Assembly: GCA_030747075.1 (NCBI GenBank)
Contig: JASLLL010000004.1
Span: forward strand, 1-64,000
Origin: Gemmatimonadota bacterium
Lineage (GTDB): Bacteria; ARS69
DNA length: 64,000 bases
Direction of reading: 5' to 3'
Part shown: piece after piece, positions 35,265 through 44,170 of the stretch
How the letters are laid out: the number at the start of each line of letters is the position of its first letter
Numbering within the stretch: the stretch's first letter is position 1
Position numbers and translations under genes: made by a program
The notes under the pieces: model-generated
Told to the model about the DNA's origin: nothing
Database searches by the model: none
Seen by the model: the letters and a program-made list of their open reading frames with translations, nothing else

Positions 35265-37289
35265 TTAGAACGGAATCACCGCCGAGGCCGTCGCCGCTTC
35301 CGTTTCTTCGCCCAACTGGTTTTCGTGCAGCGTGGCCTCTACCGACATTCGCACGGGAGCGCCGCGCGGCCTTGCAAAGGACGCCGTGAGCCGCGCCGTG
35401 GACTCGCTGGCGTCGTAGGATGCATTGCGCTCATCGCCCGTGAGTCCGCGCGTGTGCCGGACCATCCAGGTGACGGGGCCGGAAGTTCCCTCCAGCGTGG
35501 CACCCGCCGTCCATCCATGCAGGTTGTTCGTGTTGTAGGGCGCGGTGTCGAAGTCGTATTCGTCCGATCGATAGCCGGTGTGGATCACGAGGGCCCCGTC
35601 GCCGGGCCGCCACTGCGTTTCGGCCCGCAGGAAGCGACGCGTGTTGTGTTCGCGCGGGCCTTCCACCAGATCCGACCCCACCACCACCGTGCGCGGCGTG
35701 AGCCCGTACCGCGCGGCGAGGAGTTCCCCCTCCAGCCGAAGTGTGGGGTCCAGGCGAATCCACCCGCCGAGAGTCATGGCGTCCATGTTCACGATGTCGA
35801 GATCCGCCTCCGAGAGGAATCGCGCGGGGAAGGGATCGTGGCGCAGGGCCAGCGCGAGGCGGCCGCTGTCGAATGCGTGCGCGACGGTGAACCTTGCGCG
35901 CGGGACCGCGACGCCGCTGTCGTACCGGTCGCCGCCGATCGACCCGGAAAGTGTGACACGACGAAGACGCCGGTCCGCGGACAGCGCGATGCGATGCCGA
36001 TCAAAGATGCGGAAGTCGAAGCCCCCCGCGAATCCACGGTGGATCACCGGCGCGAAGTCCCACTCCGCCCGGAGCGTTCCCGTGCGGCCGGTCCGTGTCA
36101 TTCCCGCCCCCGCCTGAGCGTGGTCCTCGTTGGCGACGGAAGTGGCGGTTCGGGAGTCATAACGCACCCCGCCGGCGCGCACGAACCAGCGAACGGTGTC
36201 GCTTCGCCGGCCTTCAAACCGGGCCGCCCCGCGCCACACGGCGAAGTCATACACAGCCGCCCCGTAGTCCAGATTCGTGACCGCTTCGCGTGACCAGGAC
36301 GCGCTTGCCGACATCACGCCGTCGGAGGCGGCGGCGTGGCGAACCCGCGTGGACCCGCTCTGCGTGAGGTACTCCACCCGCACCGGGGAGAGGGGAGTCC
36401 CGTTCAGGAAGAGACCTTCGTCTTCAAGGCCTTCGATCACCTGAGCCCGGGAACTCCGCGCCGTGACCTCCACCGCATGATCGGGGAGCAGCGCGTCCAG
36501 CCCCTCGCGTGCCCCGGCATCTCCCGGGCGAAGCGCGAGCAGCCGGTCATAGGCCGCGCGTGCCTCTTCGGTCCGGCCGATCCGGGCGGACAGCACTCCT
36601 GTCCAGTAGAGGCTGCCACCGTCGGCCGGATCCGCCTCCACCGCGTTCCGGTAAGCGGCGATGGCGCGAGTGGTCTGCCCGGCACGGCGCCATGTGTCCC
36701 CGAGGCGACGATGCAGTTCCGCGCCCTCGAACACCTGCCGGAGAATGCCGGCGGCGCGTCGGCCCTCTCCGCGCGCGGCGATCCCATCCGCCAGGAGCCC
36801 CATCGCGTCCGGGTTGCCCGGGACGACCGCCAGCGCGGCCCGCAGGTCGGTCTCCGCAAGACGCTCGTTCCCCAGTGTTCGGTGCACGCGCGCGCGACCC
36901 GTTCGCGCTTCCGGGGAATCCGGAGACAGTTCCACCGCGCGATCGTATGCGCGAAGGGCTTCGTCCGGTCGTCCCGCCCACCGCTCCAGCGTCCCGATCC
37001 AGAACCAGGCATCCGCGTCGTGCGCGTCGAGACGGACCACTTCGCGATAGGCGGCCAGCGCATCGTCGAAGCGCCCTTCGGCCCGCCGCTCCCGGGCGCG
37101 AATGCGGTGATGGTTCGCATTGTCCGATGGCGCGACGATCCGCGGCGACCCGACGCGGGGAGATTCCGTCTCCGGCGCGAGGGTGGTCGCATGCGCGTTG
37201 CCGGAAAGGAAGAGCGCGGCCACGAGCAGGCCTTGCGCCAGTCGCCGCGACGCACTCGTTCCGCGTGGAATCTGTGAAGAGCGTCTCAT
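35265..37289 (-). CDS. TPR protein with C-terminal outer-membrane beta-barrel (PgaA/YaiO-like exporter)
   Basis: A 674-residue protein: signal peptide (1-35), then about six TPR units (residues 60-285; ALAAYREVVRLDAHDADAWFW-type repeats, each A-Y-x-x-A-L-x-L-x-P), then a beta-barrel to the end with final strand SAVIPF. The family plan (periplasmic TPR plus barrel) is that of PgaA, AlgK/AlgE and YaiO, which pass polysaccharide through the outer membrane. It is the last gene of the run and overlaps the GT39-like gene (ATGA). The likely job is export of the polymer made by the GT2 at 39363. Confidence 0.85.
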   Translation of the reverse strand: MRRSSQIPRGTSASRRLAQGLLVAALFLSGNAHATTLAPETESPRVGSPRIVAPSDNANHHRIRARERRAEGRFDDALAAYREVVRLDAHDADAWFWIGTLERWAGRPDEALRAYDRAVELSPDSPEARTGRARVHRTLGNERLAETDLRAALAVVPGNPDAMGLLADGIAARGEGRRAAGILRQVFEGAELHRRLGDTWRRAGQTTRAIAAYRNAVEADPADGGSLYWTGVLSARIGRTEEARAAYDRLLALRPGDAGAREGLDALLPDHAVEVTARSSRAQVIEGLEDEGLFLNGTPLSPVRVEYLTQSGSTRVRHAAASDGVMSASASWSREAVTNLDYGAAVYDFAVWRGAARFEGRRSDTVRWFVRAGGVRYDSRTATSVANEDHAQAGAGMTRTGRTGTLRAEWDFAPVIHRGFAGGFDFRIFDRHRIALSADRRLRRVTLSGSIGGDRYDSGVAVPRARFTVAHAFDSGRLALALRHDPFPARFLSEADLDIVNMDAMTLGGWIRLDPTLRLEGELLAARYGLTPRTVVVGSDLVEGPREHNTRRFLRAETQWRPGDGALVIHTGYRSDEYDFDTAPYNTNNLHGWTAGATLEGTSGPVTWMVRHTRGLTGDERNASYDASESTARLTASFARPRGAPVRMSVEATLHENQLGEETEAATASAVIPF

Positions 37290-39226
37290 CCTCGGTCCTC
37301 CGGAAAGTGGACTCCGCCGGGAGGGGTTGTTCGATAAACGCGCGCTCGTCCTTCAAAGTCGCGCACCAGTTCAAAGCGTTCGGGGTGGTTCGCCACCCAT
37401 GTTTCCGCCACGGGAGAGCCCGTTTCCTCCCACCACGGAACCCAGACCACGACCCAGCGCACGCTGTTCTCGTCGAGGCTCTCCTGCCACGCGCGGTAGT
37501 CGTCGATGCGCGGGGCGGGTCCGACCGGAGGGTCGTCCATTGTCGGCGAATAGACCACTCCGTTGCGTCCATGCCACCCGAACAGCGGCGCAATGAAGCT
37601 GGCATTCGTGAAGGTGACCGTATCCCCCGGAGGTGTGTTCTCCGCGATCCAGTTGAACGCGCGTCCCGCGGCACCGTATTGCATTTCGTAGTAGCGACCG
37701 GGCGACCACTCTCCCGCGCGCGCCCGCTCCAGGACGCGCCCGAGTTCCGGCACCGCGGATGCCATCCCCCCGATTCCCGCGAAGAGGATCGCGAAGGTGA
37801 CCGCGCCCGTCGCGAGACGGCGGGGTGCCGCTCGCCGGGCGGTTTCGCAATAGACGGCGGCGACGGCAAGTACCGAAAACCCGCAGGCGGCGATGGCATA
37901 GCGCGGCTCGCGCCAGGGAGTCGCCAACAGCCACGCGGCCAGCGTGAGCGGCAGGGCAAGGTGCGCGCGCGCGGCGACCCACTGCCGGCGGCGACAGGCC
38001 AGTGCGAAGGCGGGAAGCGCCAGTACAAACCCCGCGGCGAAGAGAGGCCCGAACCCGTTCTCCAGTGTCCATGCGGGCCGCCCGTGGAAGGTCTCGTGGA
38101 ACGGGTATGTCGCCCAGCCAGCGGGAGATTCGACGAACCACGACTCCTGACGGGTCGACCCTTCGATCGGCAGTGGCCCCTTCAAGAGCGTGATGGCGCC
38201 GACGGTCACCGGAGTCGGGTGAACGGGGTTTCCCGTGTTCGCCGCGTTCCGGGCGAGCCACGGAGCGCTTCCCGCGAGGAAGAGCAGCGCCAGGAGTGCG
38301 AACCGCGGTGCGGCGCGCCGGTATCCGCCGCCGAGCGTTCCGCGCCAAGGTGCGCGTCCCGCAAGGACCACCAGTACGGGAAGCCCGAGAACCACGAAGG
38401 AGAGCTTCGTTCCGAGAGCCAGTCCTCCCGCCAGTGCGGCCATGGCGACATGGGCGGTGCGTCCCGACTGCGCGGCGAGAAGCGCGAACGCGAAGGATGC
38501 CAGCAGAAACGCGGCGAACATCGTGTCCACATAGCCCGAGAGCGGCTGGATCATCACGATCGGCGTCAGCATGACAGCGGGTACCACCCACGAGCGCGCC
38601 TCGCGAAGTCCGAGCGCGTCGGCAGCCACGCGCACCGCGACCCCGGCGGTGAGTCCGAACGGAATGAGCGCGACGCCGGTCGTGCGCCAGGATTCCGCCC
38701 CCGCGCCAGAGAGAAGGTGCGCCCAGAGCGAGTGGAGTTCGCCGACCATCGGGAAGAAGAACATGCGTCCGGGAAACGGGAAGGGGTCGAGGGATTGCGT
38801 GCGGGTTGCGTGGAATACATCGGTGAGGTGATAGACGAGCGTATCCCATCCGTATGGCGGAACAAGCGTGCCGACTCCGAGAAGCACGGCATAGGCAAGG
38901 GCCGCGAATCCGCCGAGAAGCGCTCCCGCGCGGGTCACGGGACGGCGGCCTGAGAAACCGGGTGACGGCCTCCCGCGGCGGCTGCGGAAGGCCGCGCCAC
39001 CACCCAGGAGGATTGCGGTCGCCGTCGCGGCCGCCCGAAGCCAGCCCGGCGAGAGCCGGCCCGTCGCGCCGAGTGTTACCTCCAGAGCGACGATCATGGC
39101 CGACACGCCAACCATCGTGGCAAGGAGACGCACCGGGCGTTCGGAACCGATGCTCGCAGACCAGGGCCAGACCGCCGCGCCGAGCGCGGCCGTCAGAATC
39201 ACCGGGGGGAGAAGAAGCGCGATCAT
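37286..39226 (-). CDS. Polytopic GT39/ArnT-like membrane glycosyltransferase
   Basis: A 646-residue protein with some 12 membrane segments. The first large loop has PPYGWDTLVYHLTDVFHA, where the Asp and following residues match the GT-C catalytic loop of PMT/ArnT enzymes. A C-terminal periplasmic domain (from about 540) carries TVTFTNASFIAPLF. It probably moves a sugar from a lipid carrier to a polymer, lipid or protein. Start ATG 39226 and stop 37286 both overlap neighbours by four bases, so it is built into the operon and may decorate the exported polysaccharide. Confidence 0.82.
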   Translation of the reverse strand: MIALLLPPVILTAALGAAVWPWSASIGSERPVRLLATMVGVSAMIVALEVTLGATGRLSPGWLRAAATATAILLGGGAAFRSRRGRPSPGFSGRRPVTRAGALLGGFAALAYAVLLGVGTLVPPYGWDTLVYHLTDVFHATRTQSLDPFPFPGRMFFFPMVGELHSLWAHLLSGAGAESWRTTGVALIPFGLTAGVAVRVAADALGLREARSWVVPAVMLTPIVMIQPLSGYVDTMFAAFLLASFAFALLAAQSGRTAHVAMAALAGGLALGTKLSFVVLGLPVLVVLAGRAPWRGTLGGGYRRAAPRFALLALLFLAGSAPWLARNAANTGNPVHPTPVTVGAITLLKGPLPIEGSTRQESWFVESPAGWATYPFHETFHGRPAWTLENGFGPLFAAGFVLALPAFALACRRRQWVAARAHLALPLTLAAWLLATPWREPRYAIAACGFSVLAVAAVYCETARRAAPRRLATGAVTFAILFAGIGGMASAVPELGRVLERARAGEWSPGRYYEMQYGAAGRAFNWIAENTPPGDTVTFTNASFIAPLFGWHGRNGVVYSPTMDDPPVGPAPRIDDYRAWQESLDENSVRWVVVWVPWWEETGSPVAETWVANHPERFELVRDFEGRARVYRTTPPGGVHFPEDRG

Positions 39227-39366
39227 GACCGCATGCCCCGGGCGATTTCGATCAGGGGGTTGGAGACTGCGTCGAGATTGGACACCGCATATGTCACGAT
39301 GGCAGCAACCAGCAGCAAGGCGAAGATCCAGGGCAGTGTTGTCGTCTCGTCAAACCGCATTCTCAT
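39223..39366 (-). CDS. 47-residue single-span membrane protein
   Basis: MRMRFDETTTLPWIFALLLV, then AAIVTYAVSNLDAV and a short cytosolic or periplasmic end. One clear membrane helix covers residues 11-30. ATG 39366 has GGAGGAG upstream and overlaps the GT2 stop (ATGA); its own TGA overlaps the next ATG, so it is embedded in the overlap chain and almost surely translated. By position (between synthase and other membrane parts) it could play the role of small synthase partners such as PgaD, without recognisable similarity. Confidence 0.75.
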   Translation of the reverse strand: MRMRFDETTTLPWIFALLLVAAIVTYAVSNLDAVSNPLIEIARGMRS

Positions 39367-40853
39367 GACGACTCCTCCGCACTTTCGACTGGCTCTGTCG
39401 TGTCCGCGTCTTCCGGATCGGCTTCCGGGTCTTCGTCCGCGCCCCGGAAACCCGTGCGATCCATTCGACCCCATTCCCGTCGCCCGAAGAGGAAATCGAC
39501 GAATGCGCTGACCTTGAAGAGCGTGAGCATCTGCCGGTAACCCAGGTGCTCCATGACGCCCGCCGTCAGGAGCTTCACGAGGTTCATCCAGCCCGGGTAT
39601 CTGCGGAACGAAAGCTCCTCCAGCAGTACTGCGGCCATCGAGAGGATGATCCCGTACACGATGGCCACCGCCACGAAAAGGAGAAGTGCGGTCGTGTTGA
39701 GCAGGCCCAGCGCCCACGAAATCGGAATCACGAGATAACCGAGCGTCTCGACCAGCGGACCGAACATCTCGAACAGCACGAAATACGGCAGCGCGAAGAG
39801 GCCGACGCTTCCGTACCTCGGGTTCCCGATCATTCGCCTCTGGCTCCAGAGCGATTGAATCAACCCGCGGTGCCAGCGGCTTCTCTGGCGCATGAGGGTG
39901 CGGATGTTTGTGGGGGCCTCCGTCCAGCAGACGGGATCAGGAACGAACACGATCCGGTACTTCCGGCCCTGATCGCGTGCGTGTCGATGAAGCCGGAGCA
40001 CCAGGTCCAGGTCTTCCGTGTCCGTTCTCGACGAGTAGCCACCCACCTCGATGACCGCGTCCTTTCGGTAGATGCCGAACGCCCCCGAAATGATGAGTAC
40101 GGATCGGAGTTCGCTCCAACTGACGCGTCCCACCAGGAACTCGCGCAGGTACTCCACAACCTGGAGAACCGGAAGCGGCCGGTCCGGCAGGCCGATTTGT
40201 GCGATAAGGCCCTTCACGACGCGACAGCCGTTGGCGATCCGCACAATCCCGCCCACGGCCAGCATTTCGTCGGGGTGTTCCATGAATGGCTTCACTACGC
40301 GGAGGAGCGCGTTCTCGTCGATTACGGAATCCGCATCGAACGAGCAGACCAGCGGGTACCGGCTCATGTTGATGGCTGCGTTCAGGGCGTCGGGCTTTCC
40401 GCCGCGTTCCTTGTCCACCACGACGAGTCCGGGCGTGTCCATCGATGCGTAGATGCCCCGCATGGCACGCGTCTTCAGCGACCTGCGCATGACGCCGTCC
40501 ACGCGCACCAGATCAAAAGCATCCACCAGTCGCGAAAGCGTCTCGTCGTCCGACCCGTCGTTGACGACGATCACTTCGAACTCTCCGTATCGAACGCGCA
40601 GAAGAGACCGTACCGTCTCCACGATCGTCCTCTCTTCGTTCCATGCGGGAACCAGAACGGAGATGGGCCAGGTCATGTCCGATCGGAGTATCTGCTGATA
40701 GTCGGAGAAGAAAGTGCGTCGGACAAAACGCAGGATTTCCGTGAGCGAGATGAGGAAGAGCACGAAGTAAGTCGTGTTGAGCACGAGAAAGTACGACAGC
40801 ACGAAGTAGTTGAACCCTTCGATGAAGGGGGTGGCCGCTTCCGCCCAGTTCAC
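39363..40853 (-). CDS. Processive GT2 polysaccharide synthase (PgaC/IcaA/BcsA-like)
   Basis: A 496-residue membrane synthase. Membrane segments near 17-40, the GT-A domain with VLVPAWNEERT, VVNDGSDDET, CSFDADSV (DxD), TDTEDLDLV and RQRSRWHRG (QxxRW), then three or four C-terminal segments. Such enzymes polymerise and push the chain through the inner membrane. GTG 40853 overlaps the HEAT stop (GTGA) with GGGGA before it; a GTG at 40871 is a weaker choice. The acidic tail (from about 470, DEDPEADPEDADTTEPVE) is disordered. No PilZ domain is seen, so any cyclic di-GMP control would be indirect. Confidence 0.92.
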   Translation of the reverse strand: MNWAEAATPFIEGFNYFVLSYFLVLNTTYFVLFLISLTEILRFVRRTFFSDYQQILRSDMTWPISVLVPAWNEERTIVETVRSLLRVRYGEFEVIVVNDGSDDETLSRLVDAFDLVRVDGVMRRSLKTRAMRGIYASMDTPGLVVVDKERGGKPDALNAAINMSRYPLVCSFDADSVIDENALLRVVKPFMEHPDEMLAVGGIVRIANGCRVVKGLIAQIGLPDRPLPVLQVVEYLREFLVGRVSWSELRSVLIISGAFGIYRKDAVIEVGGYSSRTDTEDLDLVLRLHRHARDQGRKYRIVFVPDPVCWTEAPTNIRTLMRQRSRWHRGLIQSLWSQRRMIGNPRYGSVGLFALPYFVLFEMFGPLVETLGYLVIPISWALGLLNTTALLLFVAVAIVYGIILSMAAVLLEELSFRRYPGWMNLVKLLTAGVMEHLGYRQMLTLFKVSAFVDFLFGRREWGRMDRTGFRGADEDPEADPEDADTTEPVESAEESS

Positions 40854-42073
40854 GACTCGTCCCCTGCGCACAGAAGACTCTCCAACGCGGTCCGCACCTG
40901 CGCGGAGCGGTGGACGCGCGCGAGTTCGTGGAGGCGATCGGTTCGGTCGGCATCCACGAGGGCGTGAACGAGCTTCTCGGCGGAGGATCGTTCAATCCCC
41001 TCCGGGAGCGAGAGGTTGTCCACCTGACGGTCGACTTCGCCCGACTCCTCCAGCATGAGTGCGGCGCGCTGGCAGGCGAAGCGGTCTCCGTCGGCAAGTG
41101 TGCGGATGAGTGCGGCCGTGCCCTTTCGGCCAAAGGCGCACAGCGCCGTCCCCGCATTCGTGCGGACCCACCAGGCTCGATCTCCCAGCGCCGTGCGGAG
41201 CGCGTCGACGGTTCCTTCGTGGCCGATTCGCCCGAGCGCTTTGGCCGCCATGGCACGGACCGGCCAGGAAGGATCGCGGAGCGCTTCTGTCAACGCGCCC
41301 GCGAACTCGGGATCACCGATGGCCCCCAGTGCGTGGCAGGTGCGCGCGCGGACATCTTCCTCGGGTGCGGAGAGGTTTCCGAGAAGCCACTCGCCGAGAT
41401 GGGTCGGCTGGATGCTTGCGAGAATGTCCATGGTGGCGATGCGCGCAGTGAGATTCATGGTCGGCCACGCATCGACGAGTTCGTTTACGACATCGCCCCC
41501 CATGGCGGCGAGGATATCGGCAATCCGCAGCGTGGACCAACGGCTCGGTTCAGAGAGTGCGCCCACGAGCGTTTGAATCGACGACTGTCCGCCCAGCCTC
41601 CCCAGCGCGGTGGCGGCGCGTATGCGAACCTCCGGCACGGGATCGTCCATGGTTTCGGCAAGTCGAAGCGCGGCGCGCCGCACATTCGCTCTACCCAGCT
41701 TGTCCGCCGCGTCCGCACGCTTCCACCAGCTGCGTCGCCCGAGGTCCGCAAGGTACCGGTCTACGCAACCCATCTCCACGAGCGCTTCGCTCATCCGCGT
41801 TCTCTCCTGCCCGTCGACGCGGGTGAGGTGGTCCAGAAAGACCTGCTCCGCGACTCTGGCAGCGCGACCTTTCGGAACCGCACCCAACCGGTCGGAGAGC
41901 ATTCCGTCCGGGGCGTGCGCGTAGGAGAGAAGATCCGGCTCCATGATGTCCCGTTGCTTTGCGCGGCGACGCTCTGCGCCATCCGCGACGGCCTTGCGCA
42001 CCAGGATGAGGCCCATCAGGGCGAAGAGAATCGATACGAGCGTGAAGATCGCCGAGATCAGGTTGGAGTGCAT
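40850..42073 (-). CDS. Membrane-anchored HEAT-repeat protein
   Basis: A 407-residue protein with one N-terminal membrane helix (about residues 5-27) and a cytosolic array of about nine HEAT repeats (EVRIRAATALGRLGG, VRARTCHALGAIGD, WPVRAMAAKALGRIGH, WWVRTNAGTALCAFG). HEAT arrays of this kind serve as docking platforms. ATG 42073 lies inside the 3' end of the receiver gene (16-nt overlap), and the stop overlaps the GT2 start. A scaffold linking the pseudo-receiver to the synthase is the simplest model (inference). Confidence 0.85.
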   Translation of the reverse strand: MHSNLISAIFTLVSILFALMGLILVRKAVADGAERRRAKQRDIMEPDLLSYAHAPDGMLSDRLGAVPKGRAARVAEQVFLDHLTRVDGQERTRMSEALVEMGCVDRYLADLGRRSWWKRADAADKLGRANVRRAALRLAETMDDPVPEVRIRAATALGRLGGQSSIQTLVGALSEPSRWSTLRIADILAAMGGDVVNELVDAWPTMNLTARIATMDILASIQPTHLGEWLLGNLSAPEEDVRARTCHALGAIGDPEFAGALTEALRDPSWPVRAMAAKALGRIGHEGTVDALRTALGDRAWWVRTNAGTALCAFGRKGTAALIRTLADGDRFACQRAALMLEESGEVDRQVDNLSLPEGIERSSAEKLVHALVDADRTDRLHELARVHRSAQVRTALESLLCAGDES

Positions 42074-42471
42074 CCGCCATTGCCCTCCGCTCGCTCGAGA
42101 AGCCTCCGGATTCGCGCGACCAGTTCCCGTGCGCGAAACGGTCGTGTCAGGTAGTCGTCGGTCCCTTCTTCGAAGCAGCGCACCGCGTCTTCTTCCCGCG
42201 TCCCGTTTGACAGCGTGATGAACGGGACATTCGCGAGGCGCATGTTCCGGCGCACGGCCTGCAGCAGTCCGTGGTGTTCCCGGGGCGAGATCCCCGGGTT
42301 TCCGACGATCAGACTCACCCTGCTTTCGACCGACATTCGGAGTGCTTCACGCGGACACGACGAGTGCAAGACGCGATACCCCCGCTTTTCCAGCAGGGAA
42401 CGGACGAAGCGTACCGTCAAAGCATCGTTCTCCGCGAGAAGGATCACGGGACACGGGTCTGGATGTCTCAC
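42058..42471 (-). CDS. Single-domain pseudo-receiver protein
   Basis: A 137-residue CheY-like domain. The fold pattern is clear (ILLAENDALTVRFVRSLLEK, VPFITLSNG, DDYLTRPFRARELV), but the phosphoacceptor Asp is replaced (LIVGNPGIS) and the conserved Lys is Arg (TRPF). It should therefore not be phosphorylated in the usual way and may bind a partner constitutively. GTG 42471 has GGGAGG nine bases upstream. It is the first gene of the six-gene polysaccharide run and lies divergent from a histidine kinase gene. Confidence 0.85.
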   Translation of the reverse strand: MRHPDPCPVILLAENDALTVRFVRSLLEKRGYRVLHSSCPREALRMSVESRVSLIVGNPGISPREHHGLLQAVRRNMRLANVPFITLSNGTREEDAVRCFEEGTDDYLTRPFRARELVARIRRLLERAEGNGGCTPT

Positions 42472-42826
42472 CCGTTAGAACCTCCCTGCGGACGGCCGCG
42501 TCCGTGGCGTGTCGTGGCGGTCGAGGCATCAACCGAGAACAGAAAACGCCCCCACGGGATTTCTCCCGTTGTGCAAGATGTCCCCTTTTTTTCGGCGGTC
42601 TGAGTCTCTCGCTTGAGGACCGAAGCCTTCGGCAGGAAGTGGGAACTCCCGCCGTTTCAAAGGCTTGGGGGGATTCGTGCCCCCCGGGGGGGGAAGTGGT
42701 GGGCGCACCGCTCTCTCTGGCGGGGTGCGCGGGTCGGAGTGTGTCCACGGTGTCCGATCATTCCCCGTCGTGTCCCCCGGTCTCGATTCTCGACGGCGTC
42801 ACGCCTCCCCGGTAGTCTTCGTCGCC
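42472..42826. other. Divergent intergenic region, 355 nt
   Basis: Separates the polysaccharide operon (-) from the kinase/regulator pair (+), so it should hold both promoters. It contains a hairpin ACGGGA-TTTC-TCCCGT (42554-42569), whose minus-strand form has a GAAA tetraloop, a T7 run (42586-42592) and a G-rich tract (CCCCCCGGGGGGGG around 42680-42694). No sigma-54 site with correct spacing and no clear sigma-70 site was found. No coding frame is convincing. Confidence 0.5.
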
Positions 42827-44170
42827 ATGAAAGCGAACTCTCCCGGCGTGGCGTTCTCAGGAGGGCGAAGGCGGGTCGGCCTTCTCCTGGGTACGCTCGC
42901 ACTCATCATCGTGGTCGTGAACCTGTCGAACTGGTTCATCCTCCGAAGCGTGTCCACTTCCGTGGAAGAGGAACTGGGCCGTCGCCTGGTCACGGTGGCG
43001 AGTTCCGCCATCGACGCCGCGACGCCGGATCTCCTTCTCAGCCCGGAGGTGGACGAAGACACCTTCGTTCGTCGTGCCATGAGCGAACTGGTGGACGGCC
43101 ACGGACTGGACGGGCTGTTTCTGGTCGATACGGCGGGCGTCGTCCTGTACGACTTCCACCACCTGAGCGTGGGAGCCACCAGCCCTGTGCTCGGCGGAGA
43201 GTTCAGCGCGTTCACCCGTGCGGTGGCCGGTGTTCCTGCGGCATCGCCCTCGCAGGAAGTGAACGGCCTGTTTCTCAAGGCGGCCTATGCTCCCGTGACC
43301 GACTGGGACGGGGCGGTTGGTGCGGTGCTTTGCGTGACGGTGGGTTCGGACTTCTTCGACACGATGTCCGGACTCCGGCGAACGCTGGTCGTGGCGTCTG
43401 CGGTGAGTGCGGTCCTGGTGGCGCTCCTCGGCATCGTGTTTGTCTCAATGGCGCGAAACATGATGCGCACAGAGACCGCCCTCGCGCGGTCGGAAACGCT
43501 GAGTGCCATGGGGATGATGGCGGCCGGGATCGCGCACGAGGTTCGGAATCCCCTGGCGATCATCTCCGGAACGGCGAGCCTCCTGAAACGCCGCTACCCC
43601 GACTCCGCCGGGGCGGACCCGCGCATCGATTTCATTCCGGAGGAGGTGGAGCGGCTCAACGGGATCCTGGAGGGCTATCTTCGATTTGCCCGGGATGAGC
43701 CGATGGAGACCGAACAGTGCGACCTCTCCCGGCTTGTGGCGCGCAGCGTGGAGATGGTGGAGCAGGGGATCGACGACGACGTGACCATTGAATGTGTCGG
43801 AACGAATGCGGCGCTTCCCGTGGACGCGGATCCCCGGCGCATCCAGCAGGTGTTGCTCAACCTTCTGCTGAACGCGGTGCAGGCCATGCCGGGCGGCGGG
43901 CGGATCTGCGCCCGGGTCGACGCGTCGGGGGATGCGGCCCGCGCCGTGATCACGGACAGCGGACCGGGGTTTTCCGGGAAGGAACTGCAGGGCGCGTTCC
44001 AGCCCTTCTACACGACCAAGGAATCCGGAAGCGGACTGGGGCTCACCATGGCAAAGAGGATTGTCGAAGCTCACGGAGGGCGGCTGACTCTGGGCAACGC
44101 GGATTCCGGCGGAGCAAGAGTAACGATGGAGATCCCGCAGGCGCGCGCGACGCGTCCGGAGGAGGAGTGA
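42827..44170 (+). CDS. Membrane sensor histidine kinase (NtrB/ZraS-like)
   Basis: A 447-residue kinase. Two membrane helices (about 17-38 and 188-210) flank a periplasmic sensor domain of some 150 residues of Cache/PAS-like type. It then has the DHp motif GIAHEVRNPLAII (His about 237) and the ATPase boxes NLLLNAVQAMP, DSGPGFSG, FYTTKESGSGLGL. It phosphorylates the NtrC-type regulator whose ATG overlaps its stop (TGATG). The signal is unknown; the sensor shows no haem or metal motif. The ribosome site before ATG 42827 is weak. Confidence 0.93.
   Translation: MKANSPGVAFSGGRRRVGLLLGTLALIIVVVNLSNWFILRSVSTSVEEELGRRLVTVASSAIDAATPDLLLSPEVDEDTFVRRAMSELVDGHGLDGLFLVDTAGVVLYDFHHLSVGATSPVLGGEFSAFTRAVAGVPAASPSQEVNGLFLKAAYAPVTDWDGAVGAVLCVTVGSDFFDTMSGLRRTLVVASAVSAVLVALLGIVFVSMARNMMRTETALARSETLSAMGMMAAGIAHEVRNPLAIISGTASLLKRRYPDSAGADPRIDFIPEEVERLNGILEGYLRFARDEPMETEQCDLSRLVARSVEMVEQGIDDDVTIECVGTNAALPVDADPRRIQQVLLNLLLNAVQAMPGGGRICARVDASGDAARAVITDSGPGFSGKELQGAFQPFYTTKESGSGLGLTMAKRIVEAHGGRLTLGNADSGGARVTMEIPQARATRPEEE

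Noticed and set aside
39223-39717. Longer minus-strand open frame containing the 47-residue membrane protein
   Set aside because: Its upstream part is the shadow of the GT2 gene; only the last 47 codons have their own ribosome site and a protein-like sequence.
42554-42592. Hairpin plus T7 run as intrinsic terminator
   Set aside because: The T-run is separated from the hairpin by 16 nt and there is no gene ending upstream on that strand.
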